Assembly (NCBI GenBank): GCA_013368375.1
Contig: JAACJP010000019.1
Coordinates: forward strand, 434,001 to 498,000
Reading direction: 5' to 3'
Origin: Tricholomella constricta
Lineage: Eukaryota; Basidiomycota; Agaricomycetes; Agaricales; Lyophyllaceae
DNA: 64,000 bases
Shown here: positions 1 through 12,913 of the stretch, one piece after another
Position numbering within the stretch: position 1 is the stretch's first letter
How the letters are laid out: the number at the start of each line of letters is the position of its first letter
Program-made: the position numbers and the translations under genes
Notes under the pieces: generated by a model
What the model saw: only the letters and a program-made list of their open reading frames with translations
Databases searched by the model: none
What the model was told of the DNA's origin: nothing

Positions 1-421
1 CTGGTGTGTCGTGGCAGGCGCCACCATCCTTCTCTTCCCTGCCCATCTCGAGCTCGTCTTTTTCAGCACAGGCTACACCACCTCGGGGCGAGGAATCCAT
101 CGCTTCGCATTCTGGGCAGATGTCGCGCCGGAACTGGTCAGCATCTTCCTTGCGGCTCTCTTGGTTCTCTGTTACTTGTTTCCGAAAATGGGCGTGCTGG
201 CCGTGGGGGGTGTGGTGGCGCATGCGATATATGCGTGGCAGGCGTTCAGGGTTGATAGGAGTGTGCCGCTTGGAGAGGATGATCGGCAGTCGGTGTATCT
301 GGTCTGGAAGCAGTATAGCTTCGCGAACGCACTTGTGGGGATGAAGAAGACGGAGCAAGGGTTTTTCGCTGCTGGAGCGGGTCAGGATGAGGTTAGCGAT
401 GAGCAATGGCAACGTTTGTAA
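1..421 (+). CDS. Membrane protein, 3' end only
   Basis: An open frame enters from the left edge and ends at a TAA at 419-421, giving about 139 residues of a C-terminal part. It shows hydrophobic stretches (AGATILLFPAHLELVFF, then a strong segment around VSIFLAALLVLCYLF, then MGVLAVGGVVAHAIYAW). A polar tail containing SVYLVWKQYSFANALVG and GQDEVSDEQWQRL follows. This looks like the last transmembrane helices and cytosolic tail of a multi-pass membrane protein. I do not recognise the family. The start codon lies outside the window, and the in-frame GTG near base 11 is not a credible start. It is on the same strand as the ABC transporter, with about 570 bases between them. Confidence 0.5.
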   Translation, partial: WCVVAGATILLFPAHLELVFFSTGYTTSGRGIHRFAFWADVAPELVSIFLAALLVLCYLFPKMGVLAVGGVVAHAIYAWQAFRVDRSVPLGEDDRQSVYLVWKQYSFANALVGMKKTEQGFFAAGAGQDEVSDEQWQRL

Positions 422-995
422 AATTCTCCCCGCGCCCCCTTTTTGATTTTTAAATTTCTTCCGCTGTTTTTTTCTCTGTATTGCCATGTTCATTTGTAAC
501 CCCATTATCGAACGGATTGTCACACTATACTTTCCTTGATGTGGCATAAAAGACCGCCGACTCGCGACTCTAGCTGAGCTGCAACTCGAATGTCCAAGGT
601 ACATGAAATGTGGTCATGCACCTTCAGTACCTCGTGTCAATTTTTGATTTTGGCGAATATATCGACTGATTCACCCCGCACTCATTTGCTTAGAGAATAT
701 ATAGAGGTCCAGGAACGATGATGTATATAGCCTGCATACATCGGAATACTTCCTGGAAACCGGCGTTCCTAAGCGGGACCGTGCCGTGTAATATTACTTT
801 ATCTTACCTTGCTGCAGGCTGGTTCAATCATGATCGCGAAGCTCTTACGTACGTGATGGTGCGCATAGGACTTGACAAGGCGTGGGGAAGACTTATAATG
901 TTGATGGTCCCCGGGGTGCCGATTGGATTCCGCGCCGACGGCATTTGATCAAGGCATGGTGGCTGTGCAGTTCAGCCTCGATCCATCGAACGAGC
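422..995. other. Intergenic, promoter of ABC transporter gene
   Basis: This gene-free stretch holds the 3' flank of the upstream gene and the promoter side of the ABC transporter. I see AT-rich tracts near 430-480 and the sequence gagaatatatagagg near 690, but no convincing open frame or repeat. Confidence 0.4.
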
Positions 996-3900
996 ATGGG
1001 AGTTGTGCTATGCAGCGACGGCGGCCCTTTCGACTTCCGAGATCCCTGTGTCCGTTCGTCATGGAGTGCCCTACTCCCTGCCCTCTTCGTCTTTGCCCTC
1101 TGCCTCTTCTCTCTCCCATTACCCACCCGAGTACAAAGCCTCTTCGCCTTACTCGCCCGCCCCTTCAGAACGTACATCACCCTCGATGAAGCCGAGGCAC
1201 TTGACGTCGATGCAGATGAAAAAAGCAACGGCGGTGCTGACCCCGACACCAGTCCAAAGGGGCCCTTGGCTTCGGCCGGAGTCCCGCTCTGGCGCACACT
1301 CGCGTTTGTGCTCATCGGGCTTGCAGAGACCCTCACCTGGCTCGCTTACGCCTCCTTTCAACTCATCAACTCCCCTTCTGACATTTGGGGCGTCGGACGG
1401 ACGTTCCTAGTCGCCTCGTCGTGGCTATACACCGTCATGCGCCCTATCGTACGCCCTGCAGCGACGGCGCCTATGGACCTGTTCGTGCTCTACATCGCCC
1501 TGTTTATTGGTGCAGTGCTCCAAGTAGGGGGGACAGTTTACGACCATGAGGTCTTTGGGGACAGATGGCCGCCGGGGGTTGTATTGGCTGCTCTTTGGAG
1601 CAATCTACTCCTGGTAGGGGCGCTGCTGGCGATTGTGCTGAAGATGCCGCTAGCGGTGCCGAGTCGACGGGTGCGAAAGGAGGACGTGGTGAGTTGGCTG
1701 TCCATGGGGTCGGAAGGGCTGCTGATATCGGTTTTGCAGGGGCTTTCTGTGTCCCCCGAGGACTACACGTCGCTTTTGGGTTGGATCACGTTTAGTTGGG
1801 TTTATCCACTGGTCAAACGGGTGCGTCATCTCCTCAAGCACTTTCACACATCACTGACAAATCCCCAGGGCCGCGACACGACGCTCAACGAGAAAGACAT
1901 ATGGGCGCTCAGCCCAACCATGCAGTCACGGCCCATCTTTATGAAATTCGTCAATATCCAGTACGTCCCCACACATCCTCGCATCCAACACTCACTAAAC
2001 CCCCTCCAGCCGCTCATCACTGCTCCGCCGGCTCTGGGCCGCCAACTCTCTCGACCTCCTGTACGTCCATTACACACACACACGTCACCTCGTCTCGTAC
2101 CAACTTAACTCAATCTATTTGTAGCCTCGATTTTCTGCTCACGTTTGTCAGCGTTGCATTCAACTACACCGGGCCTTTCTTCCTCAAGTGCGTCTTTTTT
2201 TGCGCTCTTACGCGCGATTGCCTGACTCAGTTGTATCACAGACGCATCCTCGATGCCATAGACCTGCAGACGCCGACGCCCGAAAGCCGTGCACGCGCGT
2301 ACATCTACGCATTCCTCGCGTTTGCAGCTTCCATGTGCAAGGTACGTCCCCTTTCCCCGCATCCATTTTCCTTGCTCTGCTGAAAAGGGATATAACGTAG
2401 GCCCAGGCGGATGTGCAGCACCTGTGGTTCGGGCGCCGCGCGTCGACGCGCATCCGCTCGGAGCTGATGGCTGCGATCTATGACAAGGCGCTCAAGCGGA
2501 AGGATTTCTCGGGGATCATTGATAAAGACAAGGGTAAGCAGGCGGAGATGGAGGACGAAGCGACAGCGCGTGCGTTTATAGCTTTTGCTCTCTTGTTTCG
2601 GGGTGCTCACTACGGGCGAATAGGGAAGAGCAGCAAGGAAAGAAAGCGCGCAGAGAAGGAGCGGAAGGACAAGGCGGATGAGCCCAAGGCTGGCGCAGAT
2701 GTGGGCAAAATTGTCAATCTGATGGCGGGCGATGCGAACCGGGTGCGTTGTTTCCATCGTGTAATGGCGGCATCTCATCGAAGACAAGTAGATCTCGCAA
2801 ACGGTGTCAGCGTCATACTTCATATATGGTGCACCGTTCGAGATCATCATTGCCGGAACGTTCCTCTACCAGTATATTTCGTCCTCTCCTCATTACAGGA
2901 ACACAACACTGACACACATATAGACTTCTCGGCTGGAGCGCCTTTGCCGGGTTCACTGTGCTTCTCGCAGGGTGGCCGTTGAATAGCTTCATCGCACGGC
3001 GGAGTATCCGTATCCAGAAAGGGTTGCTCTCTGCGCGCGACAAGCGCATGGGCGTGCTGAACGAGCTCATCGGCGCGGTCAAATTTATCAAGTTCTTTGC
3101 GTGGGAGGAGCGATGGATTGGGCGAGCGCTCGATGCGCGGGAGGTCGAGATGCAGTGGATGATCAAAGGTGAGTATGCGCCAAAATAATAACCATTGGGT
3201 GTTGTGCGGTGAGGGCGAACTCTGATGTGCGTTGCGCGGCAGCCCGGGTAAATTCTGTGCTGTTTTACCTCTTGTGGACGTGTGCGCCGATCTTGGTGTC
3301 TGTCATCTCGTTCTTTGCGTACGTTGCACAGGGAAAGGAGCTCACCATTCCCATTGCGTTCACGGTGCGTTCCTGCGAGATATGCCATGTGGAAGCTGAA
3401 TCTGACTGATGGCCCCCGAAGTCGATCGCGCTCTTCAACATGATTAGGTACGCCGTCTGCTCTCTCTCGTAGATCCTCGATGCTTAGGTATACTCTACTC
3501 CAAGGGCCCCGCTTAACGTTATCCCGGCGTGGATCGTGCAGATTCTTCAAGTACTTGTCTTGGCTCTTGGAATAACCTCCACGTCGGCTGATCATCCCAA
3601 TAGACCGGTGTAGCACTGAACCGTATCGCGGTGTACCTGGACGAAGACGAGGTCGACGCGCAAGTCTCGTCACTCAAGAAGGAGGATGGCGCTGCCTCAG
3701 CCCCGCCGCATCCTTCAGAGGAGGCAGAGGAGGAAGGCCTCGGCTTAGAAAACGCGTCGTTCAAGTGGAATGAAGTAGAAGTGCCGAAGGATGCTGACAA
3801 GGACAAGGACAAGGACAAAGACAAAGGAAAGGCGACGCCAGACACGTCACAAGACGCGAGCACCTCGGCAGAAAATGCGTCAATCGTAAACGAAGACCAC

Positions 3901-6900
3901 CGCTTTGAGCTGCGGGACATCGACGTGCGCTTCCCCGCAGGCGAGCTCTCCGTGATCACCGGCCCCACCGCTTCCGGTAAGACTGCCCTCCTGGTGCGTG
4001 GTCCTTCCCCCCTCCCCCTCCCCATCCTCTCCCACGATCCACGATCCACGATCTGGATCCTGACGCCGCCCTTGTCCTTGTTATAGATGGCGCTCCTAGG
4101 TGAGATGACGCTGCTGCCAGGGGGCGGGCGTATTATCATGGAAAAGGACCCGCACCGCGTAGACGAACATGGCCTCACGCACGCCATCTCCTACGCCGCC
4201 CAGGCGCCGTGGCTGCGGCACCAGTCCATCCGGGACAACATCCTCTTCGGCGCCCCCATGGAGGAGGAAAGATACGCGGCGGTGGTGGAGGCGTGTGCGC
4301 TGGGCCCGGATTTGGGGGTGCTGGAGGATGGGGATGCGACGGAGATTGGGGCGAGGGGGGTTAGTTTGTCGGGCGGGCAGAAGGCGAGGTCGGTTCTTTT
4401 CTTTTATGGCGGGGCTTGTGTGTGTGTGCGTGTGTGTGCCTGGATACTAATATGGCTCATGGCTCTCTAGGGTTGCGCTGGCGCGTGCGGTGTATGCGCG
4501 GACGAAATACGTGCTCCTTGACGATCCACTCAGTGCTGTTGTAAGTCGATCGAGCAGCGTTTTGCTTTCTGCATTGATACAATCCTTCATGATGATGAAA
4601 ATTTTTGTTTTTCAGGACAGCCATACGTCGAGGTTCCTTTACGAGCGTCTGCTCCGCGGCCCTCTTTTAGCCAATCGTACTGTTGTATGTTTAAAACCCC
4701 GCCAACGCTTTGAGGGTGTAGTAGCACTCACCAGTTGTTCTTAGATCCTCGTCACGCATCATGTAGAGCTCGTCCTTCCGGGCGCACACTACCTAGTCCG
4801 CATGCTTGATGGCCGGATCGACACACAGGGTACTATCAAGGATCTGCAGGCGCAGGGCGTGTTGGAGTATATCAAGCAGGACGCTGCGGTTGAGATTCAG
4901 AAGGAAGGGATGGTGGCGACCCTCGAAGAGGAAGTTGAAGTGGATGGGGATGGGGATGGGGATGTGGAAGGGAAGAAGGTCAAGGATGCTGCCAAGAAAC
5001 CGCGGAAGCTTGTTAAAGACGAACATCGGGAGACTGGAGGTGTCAAGTGGGCGATTTATAAGAGTTATTTGAAGGCTTCGTATGTGTTTTTTTTTTTTTG
5101 CCGTGGATGGTTTCTGTTTTTCTGACTGGAGAGTTTTGGATGGATAGGTCGTATTGGATCTGGGCGTTCCTTGCTGCACTTGTGGTGGTGTCCCAGATCT
5201 TGGGCCTCACGGAGAAGATTTGGATCATGGTACGCTTTTACGGTCTTCCTCCCGTCATTTTCGAGCCGCGCTGACGTGTGTTGGTGGTGGTGGTGGTATA
5301 GATCTGGGGTGAGGCGTACGGGGAGCTCAACGACGCCCCTTCCTTCTACTTATTCCGCTCCTTCGCCACCAAAGAGCAGGACATCCAAATGGACGGGTAC
5401 CCCTCTTCGCATTACCACACCAGCGGGTTCCACGGGATGTTCTTCATGAAGAAGGGCCGGTTTGGGATCGACTGGCCAGAGGCGATCCGGCATCCGTATT
5501 TTTATATTGGGATATATGCGGCGATTGGGCTGGCGAATGCGCTCACGAGTGTGAGTTCGACGATTGCGCAGTATACGGGTGCGTTGAGGGCGTCGAGGAT
5601 TCTATTCAAGTATGTTTGGTTTTGCTATTTTTTTTGGGGGGAGGTGGCTGATTGGGAGAATAGGAAATTGCTTGTGACGGTTGTAAGAGCTACGTTCAGG
5701 TTCCATGATACGACGCCCCAGGGTACGTTCAGTGTTTGGTTTGTTTATGATATCGGTTGACGCTGCTGGTTTATTAGGTCGTATGCTTAATCGGTTTGGA
5801 AAGGTAGGGACGAAGTTCGGTTTGTGGAAATGAATTCTTGGCTTATGACGAGTAATAGGATGTGGAGACTATTGATTCGTCCTTGGCTGGATCCTTGCAG
5901 GCCGTTAACTCCTCACTTGCCAGCTTCTTCGCATCCATCATCGCCGTCGCGTGAGTTTAAATTGCCGCCTCTTCACGGTTCCCGTTTCCCGTTAATAAAA
6001 CTTCATTATCGTTTTCCCGTGGGCAGATTCGTGTTTCCGTGGTTCCTTCTGCCGGCGACGTTCATCGGGCTCGCCTACCGCGAATTGGCGATTGGGTATC
6101 TGAACACGGGGCGGGACCTGCGGCGGATGGAATCGAACACGAGGTCTCCGATCTTTTCAGATTTTGGCGAGCTCTTGGAGGGTATCGTCACTGTCCGTGC
6201 CTTTTCGGCGGAACGACGCTTCCTCGACAGTCTCCATCGCAAAATAGACACCACGACGCAGGTACGGGATTGCCTCCTGCTATCATGATTTATCAAGTGG
6301 CGTACTGACGAGGTGGAAGTAGATGTGGTATACGTTCTGGATGACCAACCGGTGGTTGCTTTTGAATTTTGATGGGCTGGGCGCGTTGGCGGTGCTTATT
6401 ACTATGTTGTTCTCGATTGCGACGTTGAGTGGGGGCGCTGGGTTGGCGGGTATTTGTATTACGAGTGCGATGGCTTTTACGTCCTCTGGTGAGGACTTTT
6501 TGTTGTTCCTTCGGTGTTCGCGACTCATGATTGTTATAGTGTACTGGGCCTGCCGATTCTGGACAGGTACGATAAAGGTCTTCGTCATGATTTTAACGTG
6601 TGGTTCTGATTAACTTTGCGTTCTGCAGCCTTGGAGTTGGATCTGAAGTGCGTGTCAATGCGCTCCCCTTGTACATCACAACTGACGGAAATTTATCAGT
6701 TCTGTGGAGCGGATCGTGGAATAGTGAGTTACGCATGCTTTTTCACACTCGATTCTTCTGACATTCGATATAGCCTTGATCTTCCACAGGAGCCTCCTGC
6801 AATTATCGAATCCAATCGAGTTCCCGCATATTGGCCCTCGAGTTCTAATAATGATTCGCTCGTCGTCGTCGAGGATCTAGTCATCAAATATGCGCCTGAC

Positions 6901-8105
6901 CTCCCTCCCGTCCTCCAAAATGTGTCTTTTACTCTGAAGGCGGGGGAGCGCGTGGGACTGTTGGGACGGACAGGTCAGTTGTGGATCCTATTCTTGTTTG
7001 CTTGCTTCTTGGAAGCTCATAATTTGTCACAGGGAGCGGAAAGTCCACTCTGGCTATGAGCTTGCTACGATTTGTGCGTGTGCGCACTCTTTAGCGCCGT
7101 GGGTGTCTTCTGATGCTTGGACAGGTGGATCCGACCAGTGGGCGTATCCTCATAGATGGAATTGACATCTCAACAATCGGAATTCACGACCTGAGATCTA
7201 GACTGGTAAACTGAACATTCTCCGCCCAGTACGAAGGCTAACAAATTGTTTGTAGACGTTTATCCCACAAGTCAGTCACAGATAAAAAGTCACAGGCCAT
7301 ACTTACTGACGATCACCGAAAGGATGCCACTTTGTTTTCAGGAACCCTTAGAGACAACCTAGATCCATTCGGTGAACATACCGATAGCGAATGCCTGGAC
7401 GTGCTTCAGCGCGTCGGTATGGTCAGCAACACCCCATCCGGCTCCTATCCGACCTCTGCGAGCTCTTCCCGCATCGCTTCCCGTGCCGCCTCGATCCAAG
7501 GCGTCGAACGCGACGAGACAACAGATTCAATCTCAACAACTGCCACGGACGTCGATACGAAAACTACGGTCTCGCTCGAGACGCAGATTTCGGCGGGAGG
7601 CACCAACTTCTCTCAGGGTCAGCGGCAGCTGATCGCTATGGCCCGAGCACTGCTCCGCCGCAGTTCTATCATCGTGCTGGATGAAGCCACTAGCAGTATT
7701 GATTTTGCTACGGATGCGAAGATCCAGGCTACCATTCGCGAGGAATTCAATTCCTCCCTTCTTTTGACTGGTATGCCCATTCAGAACAACCTTGTCGCAC
7801 GCGCGAGGTCTGATCTATTTTATGTTTACAGTGGCCCATCGCCTGCGCACTGTCATTGACTACGACCGTCTCATCGTGCTCGACAAAGGACAGGTATGTG
7901 TAATATCCGTCCTTATCTTCTTTAATTATTCTGGTCACTCATGATGATCTTCTTTGCCCAGATTGCGGAATGCGATACCCCGTGGAAGTTGATCCAGAAA
8001 GAGAACGGCATATTCAGGAATATGTGTCTCAAGAGTGGATCCTTTGGGGAACTGGAGTTTGCGGCGCGGAGCAAGGCAGAACAACGCGACACTCGTTCTC
8101 GCTAA
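996..8105 (+). CDS. ABCC-type (MRP-like) ABC transporter
   Basis: This is a full-length ABC exporter of the C subfamily, about 1,400 residues, split by about twenty short introns. Starting at the ATG at 996 gives an N-terminal TMD0-like region with several helices. It is followed by TMD1 (includes [14 protein letters not shown] and [20 protein letters not shown]), NBD1, TMD2 and NBD2. NBD1 has Walker [10 protein letters not shown] (about 3961), signature SLSGGQKAR (about 4365) and Walker [15 protein letters not shown]2 has Walker A GRTGSGKST (about 6960-7040), signature FSQGQRQ (about 7605) and Walker [13 protein letters not shown] (about 7670). The acidic residue after NBD1 Walker B is Asp rather than Glu, so NBD1 should be the weak ATPase site, as is usual in ABCC proteins. 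It probably sits in the plasma or vacuolar membrane and exports conjugates or drugs. The substrate cannot be read from sequence. A charged (DK) repeat precedes NBD1. The stop is TAA at 8103-8105. Confidence 0.93.
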
Positions 8106-8352
8106 GAGTGAAGAAGTTGTTGTGTTTCTATCTCGCTTTCGGAATCTATCAATCTATTCATGTAATTTCTCGTACATTTATCAAATGCATATATGGATAC
8201 GGATTTCATTTTGAAAGTTGCGGACCGGACTTTTGTACCTCCTTGAATGTCAATTATCTCTTGAAGTGGTGGATGCCTCTGGCCAAGCTTGTAAGTGTAT
8301 AGCATGCTGCCGCTGTCCCACCCATGGAACGCACTGATCAGAAACAAAAAGA

Positions 8353-8434
8353 AACCGACGATGGGGCTCGAACCCACAACCTTTGCCTACTAACTTCGTA
8401 GGAAAGCAACGTTCTACCATTGAACTACGACGGC
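8353..8434 (-). tRNA. tRNA-Arg (anticodon CCT), with intron
   Basis: The minus strand folds into a complete 82-nt cloverleaf: 7-bp acceptor stem (GCCGTCG/CGTCGGT), TA spacer, D arm GTTC-AATGGTA-GAAC, anticodon stem TTGCT/GGCAA, variable loop AGGTT and T arm GTGGG-TTCGAGC-CCCAT. The anticodon loop reads TT-CCT-A, then a 10-nt intron (CGAAGTTAGT) at the canonical 37/38 position, then A. That gives anticodon CCT, reading AGG (Arg). The acceptor stem has one T-T mismatch at pair 5-68 and a G-T at pair 1-72. The T box and the D-arm A/B-box elements for Pol III are intact. The isotype depends on where the intron is placed. A Gly(TCC) reading fits the stem less well. Confidence 0.85.
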
Positions 8435-9044
8435 TCAATAAGGTTTGACTATCCGTTAATTACAATATGTTCTGTAGCTGGCGGGCCGCGGGAGACCCGC
8501 GATGTGGCGGGTCAGTGGCGTATGCTTGTCACGCACATGCCCCCATGATCAATGCAATTTTGTGACTATCGAACAGTCTGCTCCAAGCCATAAAAATTCA
8601 AGAATCATGGTAAGACATTATTTTTGTGGCAAAAGGCAGTGTCGACGCGCAGTCCCGCAAATCCACAAAAGTCCTAGATTCCATTGCGTAGGCGACAAAT
8701 ACCGATGAATTCCATGCTCAACCTTGCTGCCCTGTCCAGAACCTCCGCGCTTTCACTGGTCTGACGACTTTCCTTGGTTCTTTATTAACAAGATGAACGG
8801 GATCTTACTGATCACAAATTTTACCTAGACCTGCATCTCGTATTTTGTGATAAAAGAAATGCAATGTTTGAAGTCCCGAACTCGCGATTGCCGAAAATTA
8901 TCGTGTCGAGAGAACACAAATATAGTTGCGATGCATAGGAAAGTTCTTCTTTGAATTGTGGGTGATAATGTTATAGTCAACAATTGCTGCAGGAGATTTC
9001 TGAATAAAAGTATGAATTACTAGTACATGTGCATTACAACGGGG
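8435..9044. other. Intergenic, AT-rich
   Basis: This stretch lies between the tRNA and the 3' end of the TFIIIC subunit gene. It is AT-rich with no coding signal. I see no repeat or structured element. Confidence 0.4.
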
Positions 9045-12000
9045 TCATATAGAAAGCCAACGTCGATACAGGGCTTCAGCAAGCGGTGCCGCACCAGTCA
9101 TAACAAAAATTAAGGACAAATTGTAAGCTGCCTCTTTGGCAAAAATTTCTTCCTGGGAAACAGCAAATGTGAGTGACGTTCTCCATGAGGTTGTCGATGA
9201 TTAGCGTCCTTACATCCGGGTTCGCCTTCTCAGCGAGCTCAAGCACGCGTTCGTAATGCGTTACTGCATGGGAGTACAAGCCTGGGGAACAATAAAAAAA
9301 TAAAAATAAAAAGGCTGTCAGAGCGTGTCGACTGCGGTTCTTGTTAACACGCACCCAGCTGATGAAAGGCCCGGCCAAAGTTATACTCCACCTCCCCCAT
9401 GCCTTGTGTGTCATGCGCGCGCAGTTTGCGGTACTGCGATAAGAATGCCATCGCCTATTTCCGCGCCGAGTCAGATAAATTTCACGATGCAAGTCTTGCT
9501 CCGACGCTGGAAAACGTCGTGACCTCACCTGCGTAATCAAATGGTGTCGGTTATCCGATTGACGCTGCATGGCACGACCAATGGAGGCGATTGCCAGGCA
9601 AAGACAGATCATGGGGTCTTCGGGGCAATAATCATATGCATGTAACAGATAAACTGACATACCCCATTAGAACTTCCTTGAAGCATATGAATACTACTAC
9701 TCACAAATTGCGCTTTGATAGCTTTTGGCGGCGATGCAGATCTGGCCATAGATGGCAACGATAATAGGGTTGTTCTTGGTTGGAATTTCTATCACTTTGG
9801 TGTCTTTCTCCGCAGCTGCGGCCGTTGACTCGACGTCTTCAATGTCATCATCGCCCGGCTCGGTTTTCACGGTGGCGGTGGGCGCGTAACGTTTATTAAG
9901 CGGGTTCCACCGCAACACCTCAGGATTCTTGACTGCCAGATCGGCAAGCTTCATCTCACGAAAGAGATGCTTTTGCAATGTGGAAGTGATGAATGCGTCT
10001 GTGGGTCGTAAGCCACTGGAGAGAACAGCAATCAAAATTCGCTGGGGTTCATTGTTGAACTGGTGTACAGTGATTAATTTCCGTGCTTGTTCAACAACAA
10101 TCGTGGGCCGCCGGTCTCCGATTGCGCAAGCTAGAAATAACATCAATAACGGTAAGGTATTTATTTAGGCCCAGACACACCAATCAAAGCAAGTCTAATG
10201 GTGTCTTGTCGTCGGCGAGCTTGATAAGCATTCGATACAAGGATATGACGAAGGATTTCTTCGGCAGCTTCAAACTGGCCACGGTTGCTGAGTAGGAAGC
10301 AATACTGAAATGCCTGTAAGATAGCTGCAAAATCATAACACGATCTTATCCTTGCCTGCATGATCAGGCGTAGCCAGTCATTGAATGATACGCCTCGAAA
10401 GACGTCCACTGCTTTATCTCTGGCAGACTTTTTGGCCAACGTATCGTGTTCTACCACCATGTCTTTAACACAATAAGAAATCAATAAAGAAGAGCATACC
10501 AAGGTCAAGGTGAAGGCGGGACGCCATCCGATCTTCATCCACCTCATGCTGATTAGCCTGCTTCGGTCGCGAACGCGGGAACATGCCCCTGAATGGGTTG
10601 GTCTACAAACAAACATTGCCGTCAAGGCGTTATGCAGAGTTAGGAAACGCAGCTTACCCGCGTAGTCAAGAACAGATTCCTCGTTTCCCTAAATGTTTCA
10701 ACCAACTTCTCCGCCTCGACAAGCCATTCCCGCTCCGCCTCCTCCTCACGCGCCAGCATCCCCGCCCATAGCTCCTGCACCCGCTTATACCCTCTTATGA
10801 CCTCCTTCTCTTTCTCCGCCTCAAGCTCGCGCAGTTGTGCATGAGTGAGTCGGCCTTGCGATTTCATGGCAAGGGCCTTTGACTTCGCTCTCTCCTCAAA
10901 AAGCGAGGTAGAGGCGGCGGTGCTGTCAGCAGGCTGCGATGTGTTAGCTTCTTTTGGTCGTTTCTTGCGGGAATCGATGACTAACGACAAGGAGGTCAAT
11001 AGAGTGGGAAGAGACAGGAATGAGACGGACCTTCGTAGACTAGCTCCAGGGCTTTGCGTGGCTCGTTCAGAATCTCGTATATTTCGGCGAGTTTCATCTT
11101 GGCTTCGTTGTGGGAGGGGTCGGCTATTCGTACTAGAAGATCAAGGTAAGATGGTGCATAGCGAAGCGAGTGACATTATTCACCATGCTCGTAAACCTCT
11201 GCAGCTTCCTTCAGTTCATCAAGCATCCGTAAACAAGCTGCAGTTTGCAACAGGATGTAAAGACTACTTGTCTGTTGGTGGCGAAGGATGAGAAGATATA
11301 TGAGATGATGTATACGACAGGCGCACCGCTGCATCGGCACCAAGCAGCTCATATATCGGTCGTGCCTCAGCGTACAGTTCTCGATCAAAATATGCATCCG
11401 CAATTTCAGCGAAAAGGGGCGCGTAGTCCAAAACATCCTGGGAAAGGACTGCATTTGCATGCAGCTGTTCATTCACATGAGCAAATCCCATAACTTGAGA
11501 TATCGGTGTAGCTCACTTTTCCTTCGTCAATTTCGCCCATCTTTATTCGAGCCACCGCCAATCGATGTCGAGCATTGATGTCCAATGGAAACCGTCCTGG
11601 CTCCACACCACCATCGTCGCCCACTCCTAGCCGCGGCGCTAACTCAGGCAAGTCATATTCACGATCGTCATCGCATGCGTCCCAATATTTCTGGTCAACG
11701 CGCCCTTGGAGCCACCTGCAACCCTTTCTGATAGTGTCAATCGCGCGCTCATGTTCCCCAAGCGTGTTGAACAGATCAGCTAGGACGAGAACCTCCATGA
11801 GCCCGAAACCACCGCCTGGAATCTCGGTGTTCGACGCGACGTCCATGCCCCTGCCCGAAGGGTAGGTTTGCTGATAATGAGTGAAGGCCTGCTGGAAAAG
11901 GTCGGCGCAAGTAGAGAGGTCTGAAAGCTCGATGAGGATGGTCCGGAGTTCAGCCAGCACACTCAAGTCATGCGGGAAGCGTTTTAATATCGCGAGAAAT

Positions 12001-12913
12001 GCGTTCCGTGCCGTCTTCAGATCTCCGGTTTCCTTCGCTAGCGATGCGCGGTCCCAGAGCGCGTCGACGTTGGTTGGATCGAGGCTGTATACTTTGCGGT
12101 AACAGTAGAGAGCTTGCTGGTGATACCCGAGTTCCCTGGACTGATTTGCCAGGCGATCCCACTCTTCTGCGTCGTGTCTTAAGTGGGCCGCCATGATTCT
12201 GAGCTGCAAAGCCTTGTGTGGCTGGTCCATATCCGCGTAGCATTGTGCCAGAACCGACCAGGCAGACGCCGCACGCGGTTCAATACGAATGACTTCCTGC
12301 ATGATGCGTACAGCCTCTGGAAGATTGTTGTCCACATATGCCTGATTTCCGTCGCCGATGAGAGAGCGCACTTGCTGTGACAGAATCGGCCCTGCTTGTC
12401 TGCCTTTCTGCAGACGTGATAAGAAGAAATTCACGTCTAAGACGCGCACTACTCACCCCCTTCTTCCGCCTGCGACCGACTCCTGATGCCTCGCGTAAAT
12501 CGTCGCGAAACTCGGCATCCTTTTCCTCGATATTGAAATCCCAGTCTTTCGTCAAACCAGTGCTGGTTGAAGGATTATCTCGAGAGCGAATATTTTCCAC
12601 GAGACGGCTGAAGCAATTTGAGCTTTGCAGCCGGTTACAGTTAATCACTCACTCGAAATCGCCTTCAATTTCTTCTTCCGCATCATCATCTCCTGTCTCG
12701 ACTTGCTCATTCTCCTCGTCGCTTTCATCCTCTTCTTCGTCGTCGTCCTCATCCCCAAAAGAATCATCCTGGTCCGAACCTTTGAATATGCTTGTGAAAA
12801 CGTTGAATTGAAATGCTTGGCACTGCTCCCTACCAAACGCTTCATCCTCCTCCTCCATTACTATGAGTTCATCGTCAGACCCAAACGATGCTGGCCCAGA
12901 AAAGCTAGCCATT
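9045..12913 (-). CDS. TFC4: TFIIIC TPR subunit (tau131/Tfc4/GTF3C3-like)
   Basis: This is the tetratricopeptide subunit of transcription factor IIIC, which binds the A-box side of tRNA promoters and recruits TFIIIB. The ATG is at 12911-12913 (MASFSGPASFGSDDELIVME). It opens a long acidic N terminus (runs of Asp/Glu around 12650-12760), as in yeast Tfc4. An array of TPRs follows: GNQAYVDNNLPEAVRIMQEV, ASAWSVLAQCYADMDQPHKAL, ALYCYRKVYSLDPTNVDALW and NAFLAILKRFPHDLSVLAEL between about 12380 and 11930. Further repeats run down to about 9200. The last exon reads AAYNLSLIFVMTGAAPLAEA and ends LYRRWLSI at a stop at 9045-9047. The product is roughly 1,050-1,100 residues with about ten introns. The C-terminal YNLSLI...LYRRWLSI ending fits fungal orthologues. 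The protein is nuclear. It shares a 404-base promoter region with the divergent P450. Confidence 0.88.

Noticed and set aside
893..1361. Minus-strand open frames opposite the first ABC transporter exon (893-1336, 1149-1361)
   Set aside because: They mirror a coding exon with GC-rich codons and show no domain. The plus strand has a clear TMD region.
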